Shown piece after piece: positions 45,338-53,970 of a DNA stretch of 54,769 nt. The position numbers were made by a program, and so were the translations under genes. The DNA is from Anaerotignum lactatifermentans DSM 14214 (lineage in GTDB: Bacteria; Bacillota; Clostridia; Lachnospirales; Anaerotignaceae). The DNA is taken from assembly GCF_900142265.1 (NCBI RefSeq), contig NZ_FRAH01000013.1, forward strand, positions 1-54,769, in the 5' to 3' direction. Within the stretch, counting starts at the first letter, position 1. Every line of letters begins with the position of its first letter. The notes under the pieces are model-generated. The model worked only from the letters and a program-made list of their open reading frames with translations, was not told the DNA's origin and made no database searches.

Positions 45338-47071
45338 TCACCAGTTCATCAGGCCGTAGCCCTTGATGCACTCGTAGGTCAAAGAGTAGCTCTTGATCTT
45401 GCAGGCGTCGCCGGAATTGCCCTCCACAGTGTAGACTTTGCTGCCGTCGGTGCCGACAACGATCCCCACATGATCGGCCCGGCCGTCCAGGTCCCAATCG
45501 AAGAAGATGGCATCGCCGGGGGCGATGTTGGCGTAATCCCGCCCGCCCCATTGTCCATGTGACTGGAACCAGGGGATGCCCTGGGACTGGCAGGCGGCAA
45601 AGCGCGGCTCCGTCAGCCCCATCTGGCCGTAGCACCAGGACACGAAGCAGGCGCACCACTCCACGCGGGAGGTAAAGCCGTACCAGCTCCAATAGGGCTG
45701 GCCGCCCACGTTGCCAACCTGGCTCTTGGCGATGTCCACCACCGCCTGGTTGCCGGGCCGGGTGCCGTTCACAAACTCCACACCGGCCAAACTCTCGGAA
45801 TCGCTGGTGTCGGCGGACCCGCCGCCGAAGATCAGGGGCTTGTTGCCCAGCGTCTGCCGGTACACCTGGTACATCTCCAGTTGGTCCGGCGTCAGCAGTT
45901 CAGAGGCCACGGAAGATATAGGTTTGCTGGTGAGGGTCACATTTAAGATGTAATAGTTGTAGGGGACCTCGACCGTGTAGCTGTTGCCCTCGCTGTCCGT
46001 CCGGGTTTCGGTGCGGTAGCGCATCTCCACTTCCTCGGTCAGCGTCAGCTGGTACTGCGCCGCGAAGATACTTTCCAGCTCCGCCTGGGCGCTTGCCCGC
46101 GTGTAACCTTGCAGCACAGCGGACAGGTAGGCCGCCAGCTCGTGGGGGTCGTGGCCGATCATATCCAGGTCATAGCGGTACTCGTCATAGCCGGGGTGGC
46201 TGCTCTCGATGTTGTCGATCTCAGCTTGCAGCGCCGCCTCCTTGGCGGCGTAGTCGGCCTCCACCGCCACCAGCTCCGGGTCATCCGAAGGGTAGGTGGT
46301 GCCGGAAATCGCCGAACCGATGCTCTGCGCCATCATGGAGCAGGAGGACATGGTGTTGAGCAGCAGGCAGACCAGCAGGAAAATCGCCAGCAGGATGCCG
46401 AATCCCTTTTTGTGCTGCATCACATAGGCCCCGGCCTGCTGGGCTTTCTCCTTGACCGTCTTGGCCGCCTTGCCGGTCTTTTGGGCGGCACCGGCGGCGC
46501 TCCCGCCGGACTGTGCGGCCCGTTTGGCGGCGGCGTACTGTTTCTTGATTTGCTGTTTCTGCTGCCAGCGGGACAGTGGATTACTGGCTGCCGCAGGGTT
46601 TTCATAGACAGATTTCTGGAACAGCGCCTCGATGTTGGCCTTTTCCAGCTTCCGCTCGGCCTGGGCGGCCTTGCGGTAAGGTTTCAGTTTGTGGCTGCGG
46701 TAGCCCTCCCGGACCAGATGCACGCCGGTCTCTACGGCTTCCTCGGACTTGTGGGCGCTCTCCACGCCCACGTTATCGTCCTCGGTCTTGCGGATCTCCT
46801 GATGGAGCTTACCCGCCACCGCGTTGCCCGGCGCGTCCCGCACCGTATGGGACAGTTTGGAGGGCGGCCGGGGCTTATCCTCCAGCACCAGCTTGGTCGT
46901 GACCTTGCCGGTCTTGGGGTCCACCTCGGCCCGCTTGACCTGCTTTTTCGGGATTTTTGCCTGCGCCTTATCCGCTTTGGCGGCGGCCTTTTCCGCCTTG
47001 CGGATGGGCTTCTCCAGCGCCGGGTCCGCCCGTTCTTCCTCCGTAAAGCGCAGGCGCGGTTCCTTAATCAA
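45338..47071 (-). CDS. CHAP-type cell-wall hydrolase of the conjugation apparatus (577 aa)
   Basis: A long basic cytoplasmic N-terminus (residues 1-225, Lys/Ala-rich) leads to a transmembrane helix (GFGILLAIFLLVCLLLNTMS). A surface region follows with a helical stalk and a VirB8-like or linker domain. The C-terminal CHAP amidase domain has its Cys in VEWCACFVSWC and His in ADHVGIVVG. It should open peptidoglycan for the transfer channel. I set the start at TTG 47071 (protein LIKEPRLRFTEEER) because it overlaps the previous stop by eight bases and follows GGGGGAA; upstream residues in this frame read as out-of-frame coding sequence of the neighbour. Confidence 0.87.
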   Translation of the reverse strand: MIKEPRLRFTEEERADPALEKPIRKAEKAAAKADKAQAKIPKKQVKRAEVDPKTGKVTTKLVLEDKPRPPSKLSHTVRDAPGNAVAGKLHQEIRKTEDDNVGVESAHKSEEAVETGVHLVREGYRSHKLKPYRKAAQAERKLEKANIEALFQKSVYENPAAASNPLSRWQQKQQIKKQYAAAKRAAQSGGSAAGAAQKTGKAAKTVKEKAQQAGAYVMQHKKGFGILLAIFLLVCLLLNTMSSCSMMAQSIGSAISGTTYPSDDPELVAVEADYAAKEAALQAEIDNIESSHPGYDEYRYDLDMIGHDPHELAAYLSAVLQGYTRASAQAELESIFAAQYQLTLTEEVEMRYRTETRTDSEGNSYTVEVPYNYYILNVTLTSKPISSVASELLTPDQLEMYQVYRQTLGNKPLIFGGGSADTSDSESLAGVEFVNGTRPGNQAVVDIAKSQVGNVGGQPYWSWYGFTSRVEWCACFVSWCYGQMGLTEPRFAACQSQGIPWFQSHGQWGGRDYANIAPGDAIFFDWDLDGRADHVGIVVGTDGSKVYTVEGNSGDACKIKSYSLTYECIKGYGLMNW

Positions 47072-47444
47072 ACCATTCCCCCAGCATGAGGGAGGCCGCC
47101 ATGCTGGAAAGCTCCGCATAGGCCGCCAGCCCCAGCGGACCCACAAAGCGGCACTCGGTCAGGCAGGCGTAGAGCTGGGCCACCACGTCGGCCAAAATCT
47201 GGACCTCGGTGCCCTCCAGCACGGCACCTCCGGCCTGCCCGCGCTGGACCTTGGCGGCGCACAGAATCTCCACCAGCCGCAGCAGGCCAATTTCGCCGGT
47301 TTCAGTCAGTTCAGCGGCCTGGTCCGCCGCCGTGCGGCACTCGGAAACGGCGTCCGCCATCGCCGTCAGCAGCGCGGTGCGCTGGGTTTCCAGCGCCCGG
47401 TCCAGAAACATCATGTGGTCGTTATGCAGAATTTCGGGTTTCAT
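47064..47444 (-). CDS. Protein of unknown function between VirB4 and the CHAP hydrolase (126 aa)
   Basis: Ala/Glu/Leu-rich, probably helical: MKPEILHNDHMMFLDRALET, AAELTETGEIGLLRLVEILC, then a final stretch PLGLAAYAELSSMAASLMLG. No signal peptide or clear membrane helix and no family recognised. ATGA overlap with VirB4 upstream and coupling to the CHAP gene downstream show it belongs to the transfer operon. Confidence 0.72.
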   Translation of the reverse strand: MKPEILHNDHMMFLDRALETQRTALLTAMADAVSECRTAADQAAELTETGEIGLLRLVEILCAAKVQRGQAGGAVLEGTEVQILADVVAQLYACLTECRFVGPLGLAAYAELSSMAASLMLGEWFD

Positions 47445-49888
47445 CGTCCATCAGCCTCCTTCATTTCCTGGGGTTTGGTCGTCATAATGCGATACAGTTC
47501 GGTATTCTTGGGGAAGTGGTCCACAAAGGGCAGGATGGTGGAGCCGTAGAACAGCAGCCCCTCGCCCTCGCCGGAGTGGGTCACATAGGACAGCTGGTGC
47601 GGGGAAATACCCAGCTGCCGGGCCAAAATCTGCCGGTCACCGCCCGCCTGGTTGAGCATATACACGAAGTCGGAGTTTTCAAAGATGTTCTCCACCTCGC
47701 GGGAAGAAAGCAGGTCCTTCACGTTCTGGGTGATGCCCGTGGGAATGCCGCCCCACTTTCGGAACCGCTTCCAAATCTCCACCGTGTAGGCGGCAGTCTG
47801 TTCCTCTTTCAAGAGCAGGTGCATCTCGTCGATGTAGTAGCGGGTAGACTTGCGGGCGGCCCGGTTGATGGTGACGCGGTTCCACACCTGGTCCTGGACC
47901 ACCAGCATCCCGATCTTTTTCAGCTGCTTGCCCAGCTCCTTGATGTCGTAGCAGACAATGCGGTTGTTGATGTCCACGTTGCTGCGGTGGTTGAACACGT
48001 TGAGGGAGCCGGTGACGTAGATTTCCAGCGCCGTTGCGATGTACTGCGCCTCTTTCTCATCCTGCGCCCGCAGCAGGTCGTACAAATCCTCCAGAATGGG
48101 CATATTCTCCGGGCGCGGATCGTTGAGGTAGTCCTGATACACCAGCCGCACACAGCGGTCAATGATGGTTTTCTGCACCGGCTGCAATCCGTCCTTGCCG
48201 CCCACAATCAGTTCACACAGCGACAAGATGAAGTCGGATTTCAGCGACAGCGGGCTTTCATCGTCCGAATAGTCCAGGTTCAGGTCCATCGGGTTGATAT
48301 AGTTGGTGGAGGTGGGCGAGATTTTGATGACCTGCCCGTGCAGGCGCTCCACCAGCGGCGCGTACTCGGCCTCCGGGTCACAGATGATGACATCATCGCT
48401 GGTGAGCAGGAAGCAGTTAGCGATCTCACGCTTGGCGCTGAACGATTTGCCGCTGCCCGGCGTGCCTAAAATCAGGCCGTTGGGGTTTTTCAGCAGCTTG
48501 CGGTCCACCATGATGAGGTTATTGGACAGGGCGTTGATGCCGTAGTACAGCGCCTCTTTGCCATTCTGAAAAAGCTCCTGGGTGGTGAATGGCACGAAGA
48601 TGGCGGTAGAGCTGGTAGTCAGCCCGCGCTGGATCTCCACCTGGTTCAGCCCCAGCGGCAGAGAGGACATCAAGCCTTCTTCCTGCTGGAAGTCCAGCCG
48701 GGTCAGCTGGCAGTTGTACTTCTGCGCGATGGAGCTCGCCTGGAAGATGTTGTTGCCCAGCTGGCGGGGATTGTCCGCGGTGTTCAGCACCAAAAACGCC
48801 ACCAGGAACATCCGCTCGTTGCGGCTTTGCAGGTCCTGCAACAGCTTCTTGGCCTCGGCCCCGTAGGTAGCAAGGTCGGACGGGATGATGTCCATGTCAT
48901 ACCCGGCGCGGACGGCCTTTTTCTGTTCCTCGATCTTGCTGCGGTCCAGGTCGGTGATCTTGCGCTTCACCGTCTTGATAGCCTTCACCTGGTCCACCGA
49001 CTGGATGTGCAGGTTGACGATCAGGCTGCTTTCCATGTCCAGGAAATCCGCCAGCATCCGGTCGTTCAGCTCCGGGGCCAGAATCTGCACGAAGCTGACA
49101 GCCCCGTACTTTCTGCCCATGCGGAACTGCTTGCCGGTGCGGAACTCGAAGCCGGACGGGGCGATGAAGTCTTTGGTGGAAAGGCCGCTGGGGGCCAGCC
49201 AGTCCCACTCGAACTGGAAGGGCACCTGCTCATCCATGTGGAAGATGGCGTGAAGCTGGGCCAGCCGGGCTTTGCCGTCCAGCACCTCGGCGGCCACACC
49301 CAGCCGCTTGAAGTTGTTCAGCACATCGGTCTCGATGCGCTCCAGCCGGGGCTTGGCGGAGCGGATGCTGTCGGCCTCGATGGAAAAGGTCAGGTACTTG
49401 GTCTTGATGAGGCCGTTGTTGCCCCGCGCCAGCTGGTTTTGCAGCATCTGCGTGTACTCCACCCGGATGGGGTCAAAGTCATCTCCCTGAGCCGGGATGG
49501 TGATGCTGTTGGCGAAGGTCTCCTGGGACGCTGCCAGGTTCAAAAAGGACAGCTGGAAACGGATGGAGCTGTCAAAATAGTTGAGGAAATCGCACCAGCC
49601 TTCAAAGATGGCGGTCTTGTCCTCGTTCTGGCTGAGCTGGTAGTTGATGTCCTGGAACTGGATGGTCTTGGTGTAGCGGCCATCCGCCACCTTGCAGATG
49701 CCGTCCGGCCACATCCGCTCATAGGGGATGCTGTCCTGGGCGGACTGTTCCTTTTTGCCCGTGCGGTTGGCGCGGGCAATCGCTGCCTCGATCTGTTTGC
49801 GTTCGGCGCGGGTCAGCTTACGCCGGGGTTTGGTCTGCGGCTGTGCCGGTTCGGCCTGCCGCTTTGTCTTTGCCGCGAACAATGTCAT
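47441..49888 (-). CDS. VirB4-like conjugation ATPase (815 aa)
   Basis: The motor ATPase of the type IV secretion channel. Walker A is LGTPGSGKSFSAKREI and Walker B is TRYYIDEMHLLL, with further VirB4/TraC motifs (GITQNVKDLLSSREVENI; LNQAGGDRQIL). The N-terminal third is the VirB4 partner-binding domain. ATG 49888 (MTLFAAKTKRQAE) has AAGGAGG four bases upstream and overlaps the prgI gene by 71 bases. The frame is open to 50029, but that part lies wholly inside prgI and reads as noise. Confidence 0.94.
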   Translation of the reverse strand: MTLFAAKTKRQAEPAQPQTKPRRKLTRAERKQIEAAIARANRTGKKEQSAQDSIPYERMWPDGICKVADGRYTKTIQFQDINYQLSQNEDKTAIFEGWCDFLNYFDSSIRFQLSFLNLAASQETFANSITIPAQGDDFDPIRVEYTQMLQNQLARGNNGLIKTKYLTFSIEADSIRSAKPRLERIETDVLNNFKRLGVAAEVLDGKARLAQLHAIFHMDEQVPFQFEWDWLAPSGLSTKDFIAPSGFEFRTGKQFRMGRKYGAVSFVQILAPELNDRMLADFLDMESSLIVNLHIQSVDQVKAIKTVKRKITDLDRSKIEEQKKAVRAGYDMDIIPSDLATYGAEAKKLLQDLQSRNERMFLVAFLVLNTADNPRQLGNNIFQASSIAQKYNCQLTRLDFQQEEGLMSSLPLGLNQVEIQRGLTTSSTAIFVPFTTQELFQNGKEALYYGINALSNNLIMVDRKLLKNPNGLILGTPGSGKSFSAKREIANCFLLTSDDVIICDPEAEYAPLVERLHGQVIKISPTSTNYINPMDLNLDYSDDESPLSLKSDFILSLCELIVGGKDGLQPVQKTIIDRCVRLVYQDYLNDPRPENMPILEDLYDLLRAQDEKEAQYIATALEIYVTGSLNVFNHRSNVDINNRIVCYDIKELGKQLKKIGMLVVQDQVWNRVTINRAARKSTRYYIDEMHLLLKEEQTAAYTVEIWKRFRKWGGIPTGITQNVKDLLSSREVENIFENSDFVYMLNQAGGDRQILARQLGISPHQLSYVTHSGEGEGLLFYGSTILPFVDHFPKNTELYRIMTTKPQEMKEADGR

Positions 49889-50234
49889 ACACCTCCTTGT
49901 CGAGATTTGCCTGCCGCTCCAACACGGCATAGAAGTTGTTGGTGCGGTAGGGGCGCTGCTTGGGCCGGATGACGGCCACCTTGAGGATGTTGCCGATGAT
50001 CTTTTCCAGGGGCTGGCCGTGTTTTTCATACATCGCCAGCATGAAGAAAGGCAGCATGACGAGCATCATGCACATGGCCGCTACGCTGTTGCCAGCAGGC
50101 CCCCGGAGCAAAAAGAAAAGCGGCACGCCGATGAGCGCCCCGCAGCCGAAGCAGACAAGCTGCCTCTTGGTTAAATTGAACGCGACCTTGGTTTTGACTT
50201 TCGTCAAGTCTTTGGGTACGGGTACATAAGCCAT
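49818..50234 (-). CDS. PrgI family membrane protein (138 aa)
   Basis: Begins MAYVPVPKDLTKVKTKVAFN, the PrgI family hallmark, then two adjacent transmembrane helices (LVCFGCGALIGVPLFFLLRG; SVAAMCMMLVMLPFFMLAMY) and a soluble C-terminus. A VirB3-like part of the channel that works beside VirB4. ATG 50234 with GGAGGAAACGCAAA upstream; lies 22 bases after the trbL stop. Confidence 0.92.
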   Translation of the reverse strand: MAYVPVPKDLTKVKTKVAFNLTKRQLVCFGCGALIGVPLFFLLRGPAGNSVAAMCMMLVMLPFFMLAMYEKHGQPLEKIIGNILKVAVIRPKQRPYRTNNFYAVLERQANLDKEVYDIVRGKDKAAGRTGTAADQTPA

Positions 50235-50256
50235 TTTGCGTTTCCTCCTTCCTGGC

Positions 50257-50531
50257 TCAGTGCGCCTGAAAAACTGCTTTCGCGAGGCTGCCGGTTTTGA
50301 ACAGTGTGAAGCACAGCAGCACGGTATAGCCCACGCAGCTCCAGATCGCCATGATGATGTCCTCCTCGGTGGCGATGTTCTGCACCAGTACGGCGTAGAT
50401 CGCCACGCAGACGATAATCAAAAACGCCTGGAAGCCCAGCGCCAGCAGGCTGCGCAGGTAGTTCTGGCCCATGCCGCCCCATTCCTTGCCCATCATGGTC
50501 GCCATCGGGATGGGGGCCACCGACGTGACAA
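50257..50531 (-). CDS. TrbL/VirB6-like channel protein, 3' exon (after group II intron)
   Basis: After predicted removal of the intron at 50532-53120, this exon continues the frame of the 5' exon: the junction codon C|TT gives EIYLVTSVAPIP, the normal TrbL sequence. It encodes the last ~91 residues, with two membrane segments (LRSLLALGFQAFLIIVCVAI; ATEEDIIMAIWSCVGYTVLL). Without splicing, only a 100-residue product from an ATG at 50559 (inside the intron) could be made. Confidence 0.88.
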
Positions 50532-50592
50532 GTAGGGTAAGAACCCAGCGCCTTGCCATATCACTATGGCAGGTTTCCGAGAACTTCCCTCC

Positions 50593-50626
50593 GAACCGGA
50601 CTTACACCTCTCGATGTATCCGGCTC
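50593..50626 (-). ncRNA. Group II intron domain V
   Basis: The 34-nt hairpin begins GAGCCGGA and ends TCCGGTTC, with a GAGA-type tetraloop region and the two-base AA bulge position expected for domain V. It is the catalytic heart of the ribozyme and looks intact. Confidence 0.88.
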
Positions 50627-50634
50627 TCCAGATG

Positions 50635-52467
50635 TCAGTCTAATTTCCCAGCGTGTAACTTATCGTGACAGTCAACGCAGAGTGCCATTGTCTTGCGCTT
50701 GCGCCCAATCATGGCAATTTCCCATTGTTTCTTGCCGCTTAAGTCTTTGAGTTTTCGTACATGGTGTATTTCAATCGGTACATTCTCTGCACCGCACCAC
50801 TCACATCGACTCGCTTTCAGCCGCTTTATCAGGCTATTGCGTCCGTAGTTCTCAAACACTCTTGCAATCACATCGGGATTGCCGCTTTCCACTTTGGTAT
50901 CACGGCGAAACCCGTTGTTGTAGAACAGCACCTTTCCAACCTGGCCGTTTTTCTTCGGATACTCCACAACAAAATCTTTCCCTTGACGGTACTTCTGAAT
51001 GATTCTGCTAATTCGTGTCCGGTATTTTCCGGAAAAGGTCTTGAGCATACTGTATCTCATTACATAGTAGAAGTTGTTGAGGACAGACACATTGTTTGCG
51101 AGCCGATAGTAGTTGTACAATCCACGGATTTCTGCGTTGTACTGGTTCAGGATTTCCAAATCGTCCAGGTGCAACAGGCGGGTGCGCCGGACAGGTTCCC
51201 AAACCTCTCTGTTTCCATTCTGTTTGTCGTATCTGATTTTGAGGGCATGATAGGAGAGTAGCCGCTTGATCCACTTGTCGTGGGGGACATAGAGCAGGAC
51301 CTTTCCGTTGTTTACTCGTCTGGTGGCTCCGGTTCTGGTCTTTTTGTTACACTCACCTTTGGCGATTGTGACCTCATATCCCAGGAACTTGGCAAAGTCA
51401 TGCCCGTGGGTAATCAGAGTTTTTTCCTCGGACATTTCCAGATGGAGATTTTCCCGGATAAAGTGCCCCACATCCTGTTTGACCTGTTCTGCGTCCGCTT
51501 TTCTGCCAATTACTCCAATCAGAAAATCATCGGCGTACCGGATATAGAAAACTCTTTTATAGCCTTCGTCCATCTGGTCGCTGTACGGCATTGACCGCAA
51601 GCTACGCCGCAGTTCGCTGATTTCGGCGAGCAAGCCCTCTTTTTCCTCCTCGCTCATTTTGGAGATGTTTCTTTTGAGCCGTTCTTCTTTCCCCCGGCAG
51701 ACATCCAATTTCTTCTTGAACGCCGGATTGATTCTACGGCGATCTCCGCAGTTGAACTTCTCTGCGTATTCCGCCATGAAGTGATCCAATTCGTTCAGAT
51801 AAATGTTTGCGAGGATGGGGCTGATAATAGAGCCTTGCGGAGTACCGGAGTAAGTATTGTGGTAGTTCCAGTCCTCCATATATCCGGCTTTCAGGAACTT
51901 CCAGAGCAAACCAATGAACTGCTCGTCCGCAATCCGCTTTCGCAGAATGGCAATCAGCACGTGATGGTCTACATTGTCAAAACAGCCCTTTATGTCGCCC
52001 TCAACAAACCATTTTGTCCCCGTGAAATATTTCTGCACATACTTGAGTGCCGTATGGCAGCTTTTGTTCATGCGGAAGCCGTGGGAGTGGTCGCTGAAGG
52101 TTGGCTCATAGATACTCTCCAGAATGAGCCGCACCACCTCCTGTATCAGTTTGTCATCGAATGACGGTATTCCCAAGGGGCGCATTTTTCCGTTGGATTT
52201 CGGAATGTATGTTCTCCTTGCGGGGTTGGGCTGGTAGCTGGAATTCCGCATTTTTTCAATGAGGGCGTTGATTCTCGCCATTCCCATGCCGTCAATCGTC
52301 TTGCCGTCTGTTCCGGCAGTCATATTGCCTGGTTTTGCCTGTATCCGCTGGTATGCCAGCAGATAGAATTGTGGATTGTACAGATTGCGGTATAACCGCT
52401 CGTACTTGTAACTCTGGTTACACGCCTTGGATTTTAGGCTTTCCAACACATTCTCAGGACTTCTCAT
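50635..52467 (-). CDS. ltrA: Group II intron reverse transcriptase/maturase with HNH endonuclease (610 aa)
   Basis: LtrA-like multifunctional protein that helps its intron splice and retrohome. The RT domain (about 50-360) has the catalytic YADD motif in FYIRYADDFLIGV and the GTPQGSIISPILANIYLNEL block. The X (maturase) domain spans about 390-500. The C-terminal HNH endonuclease has CEWCGAENVPIEIHHVRKL and ALCVDCHDKLHAG. All domains are complete, so the intron is probably mobile. ATG 52467 begins MRSPENVLESLKSKACNQSY, and the frame ends just before domain V. Confidence 0.95.
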   Translation of the reverse strand: MRSPENVLESLKSKACNQSYKYERLYRNLYNPQFYLLAYQRIQAKPGNMTAGTDGKTIDGMGMARINALIEKMRNSSYQPNPARRTYIPKSNGKMRPLGIPSFDDKLIQEVVRLILESIYEPTFSDHSHGFRMNKSCHTALKYVQKYFTGTKWFVEGDIKGCFDNVDHHVLIAILRKRIADEQFIGLLWKFLKAGYMEDWNYHNTYSGTPQGSIISPILANIYLNELDHFMAEYAEKFNCGDRRRINPAFKKKLDVCRGKEERLKRNISKMSEEEKEGLLAEISELRRSLRSMPYSDQMDEGYKRVFYIRYADDFLIGVIGRKADAEQVKQDVGHFIRENLHLEMSEEKTLITHGHDFAKFLGYEVTIAKGECNKKTRTGATRRVNNGKVLLYVPHDKWIKRLLSYHALKIRYDKQNGNREVWEPVRRTRLLHLDDLEILNQYNAEIRGLYNYYRLANNVSVLNNFYYVMRYSMLKTFSGKYRTRISRIIQKYRQGKDFVVEYPKKNGQVGKVLFYNNGFRRDTKVESGNPDVIARVFENYGRNSLIKRLKASRCEWCGAENVPIEIHHVRKLKDLSGKKQWEIAMIGRKRKTMALCVDCHDKLHAGKLD

Positions 52468-53120
52468 AATGCCTCACGCACCTTTCCTTTTTATGAGTTG
52501 GTTGACATCCTGCCTTCCTTCGCCATGTAGACGGCTTTCCCGTCCTCGGACTACTACGAAGGCTCCGTTGCCATGCCGGATATTCAGCGTCATCTTTCTT
52601 AGGTTTTTACCCCTTGAAATTTTTCACCTTGCGGCATTACGCATAGCCGGATGGTTCCGGCGTTCCGGTTTAGGCAATCTCCAGTTAGACACTTTGGGAA
52701 AAGCGTATTGTGATGTCGGAGTGGGTTTTCGTCCTTTTCCGCTTACTGCGGCTGGCTGTCATAAGTATCCTGCGGTCTGTGTATACCTGTCACATTCCGC
52801 TATGACATACGGCGAATACAACCATCCTACGCCGCCGGGTCGAGTATCCCGCCTCGGACTGCCCTTAAAGCAGTTTAGCCTTATTCCTTGTTCACAATGT
52901 TGCGTCTTGCCGCTCAGTCGTGGGTAGATGGTTTTCCCAACTTGCGACGTTTCCGGTACGCTATTGTCCCCCTTGTGGTTTCCCTCCGGGGTAAACCAGC
53001 TGACGCTAAAGCGACACTTTTTCAGCGTCTTTGATACTTTTCTTTACCGGCTTGCCAAAGCCGGATTCCCAAAATGTCCGCACACCGCCTGCGGATGACA
53101 AGCGGCGCTTCTGGACGCGC

Positions 53121-53715
53121 GGTAAATTTCGATCATACGGCCATAAATGACGATGAAAATGCAGATATACAGCGCCCACATGGTAATGCCGATAAAAAGC
53201 GACTGGAACCACAGGCCGAACAGCGGCCCCAGGTCCATATCCATCAGCCGGGACTCCATATCGGTCATAACAGCGGAGATGTCGATGGAAGCGTCCGAGC
53301 CGATGATGCCGGACGCCTGGGCCACCACGCTTTGGGCCATGTCGAACACGCCCATGACGAGGTTCCAGGTGTTGGTGACGAGCAAAATCGCGGCGGCGGA
53401 TTTGAACACCCATTTGAAGATCATCCAGGTGTCCACGTCATGCAGGTTGTTGCGGTCGGTAATCATCTGGATCAGCTCCAGCGTCATCACGATAGCCAGG
53501 ATCACGCCAGCAATCGGCACCATGATGGAGTTGGAGAGGTTCTGGATCATACTGAAAATGCTGCCGTTCCACCCCTGCGGGGTCTGGCCCACCTGTACGG
53601 ATATATCCGCGACCTGCTGATTTACGCTGTCGAACATCCCCGATAAGTTTCCCATGATGCCGCCCACCAGCATCTCTTTCAGCCAGTTGGTAAGGGCATC
53701 CAATAAGAAATCCAT
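53121..53715 (-). CDS. TrbL/VirB6-like channel protein, 5' exon
   Basis: Begins MDFLLDALTNWLKEMLVGGI and contains several membrane segments (SNSIMVPIAGVILAIVMTLE; AAAILLVTNTWNLVMGVFDM; FIGITMWALYICIFIVIYGR). It stops at GRMIEIYL when joined to the 3' exon. This gives 198 codons plus one base; the full spliced protein has 289 residues. Polytopic VirB6/TrbL proteins form the inner-membrane part of the transfer channel. AAAGGAGG lies 11 bases upstream of the ATG. Unspliced RNA would read on for 25 intron codons and stop. Confidence 0.9.
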
Positions 53716-53737
53716 ACGGTGTCAAACCTCCTTTCAG

Positions 53738-53762
53738 CCCCTCCCGCTGTGCGCGGGAGGGG
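53738..53762 (-). terminator. GC-rich hairpin between the Maff2 remnant and trbL
   Basis: CCCCTCCCGC (53738-53747) and GCGGGAGGGG (53753-53762) form a perfect ten-pair stem with a five-base loop. No T-run follows on the minus strand, so it may be an RNA-stability or attenuation element in the operon rather than a full terminator. Confidence 0.5.
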
Positions 53763-53785
53763 GCGAGGATTTCAGCGGGGTACGA

Positions 53786-53885
53786 TCAGACGGTGAACAG
53801 GCCGGACAGCAGCGGTACAAGGACCATGCCCACGATGGCGACGCCCGCGCCGGCCATCAGCTGTTTCATGCCCTGCGACTTTACT
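53786..53885 (-). pseudogene. Maff2 family protein, C-terminal remnant
   Basis: In the minus frame the sequence VKSQGMKQLMAGAGVAIVGM, then VLVPLLSGLFTV and a stop (53786-53788), matches the conserved end of Maff2 proteins (…AKSQGxKQLMAGGG…), short membrane proteins encoded before trbL in this element family. The N-terminal half is missing. Upstream bases in this frame (FTFLLLLYRTS) are AT-rich and belong to the end of the neighbouring recombinase element. The remaining ATG at 53870 could give only 27 residues. Confidence 0.78.
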
Positions 53886-53913
53886 GATGTGCGATAAAGA
53901 AGTAATAGAAATG

Positions 53914-53964
53914 TAAAAAATTTTGCCGTTCCTATCCGGCACTTGGCCATTGTGTCGGATAGGT
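53914..53964 (-). terminator. Hairpin after the right-edge serine recombinase
   Basis: CCTATCCG (53964-53957 on minus) pairs with CGGATAGG (53939-53932). A T-run, TTTTTT, follows about ten bases later. It lies between the recombinase stop (53971) and the Maff2 remnant and probably ends the recombinase transcript. Confidence 0.55.
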
Positions 53965-53970
53965 CGGGCG

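Larger units (their letters stand above)
50532..53120 (-). mobile_element. Group II intron interrupting trbL (2589 nt)
   Basis: A self-splicing retroelement. The 5' end GCGCGTCCAGA resembles the Ll.LtrB start GTGCGCCCAGA (a variant GCGCG in place of GUGYG). The 3' end is CTTACCCTAC. Domain V lies at 50593-50626, and domain VI has AGGG-AAG pairing with CTT-A-CCCT, leaving a bulged branch-point A six bases from an AC 3' end. The reverse-transcriptase gene sits in domain IV. Exact removal restores a 289-codon trbL frame (595 + 275 bases). A candidate EBS1, GGTAAA (52611-52606), complements the last six exon bases TTTACC. The 653 bases before the ORF hold domains I-III and no other gene. Confidence 0.92.

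Noticed and set aside
49889-50029. N-terminal extension of the VirB4 frame
   Set aside because: These 47 codons lie inside prgI in another frame and read as noise. ATG 49888 has a strong ribosome-binding site.
53081-53085. GTGTG on the minus strand as the intron 5' end
   Set aside because: It fits the GUGYG consensus, but splicing there would leave 36 extra bases and spoil the TrbL junction. GCGCGTCCAGA at 53120 gives a perfect junction and resembles the Ll.LtrB start.
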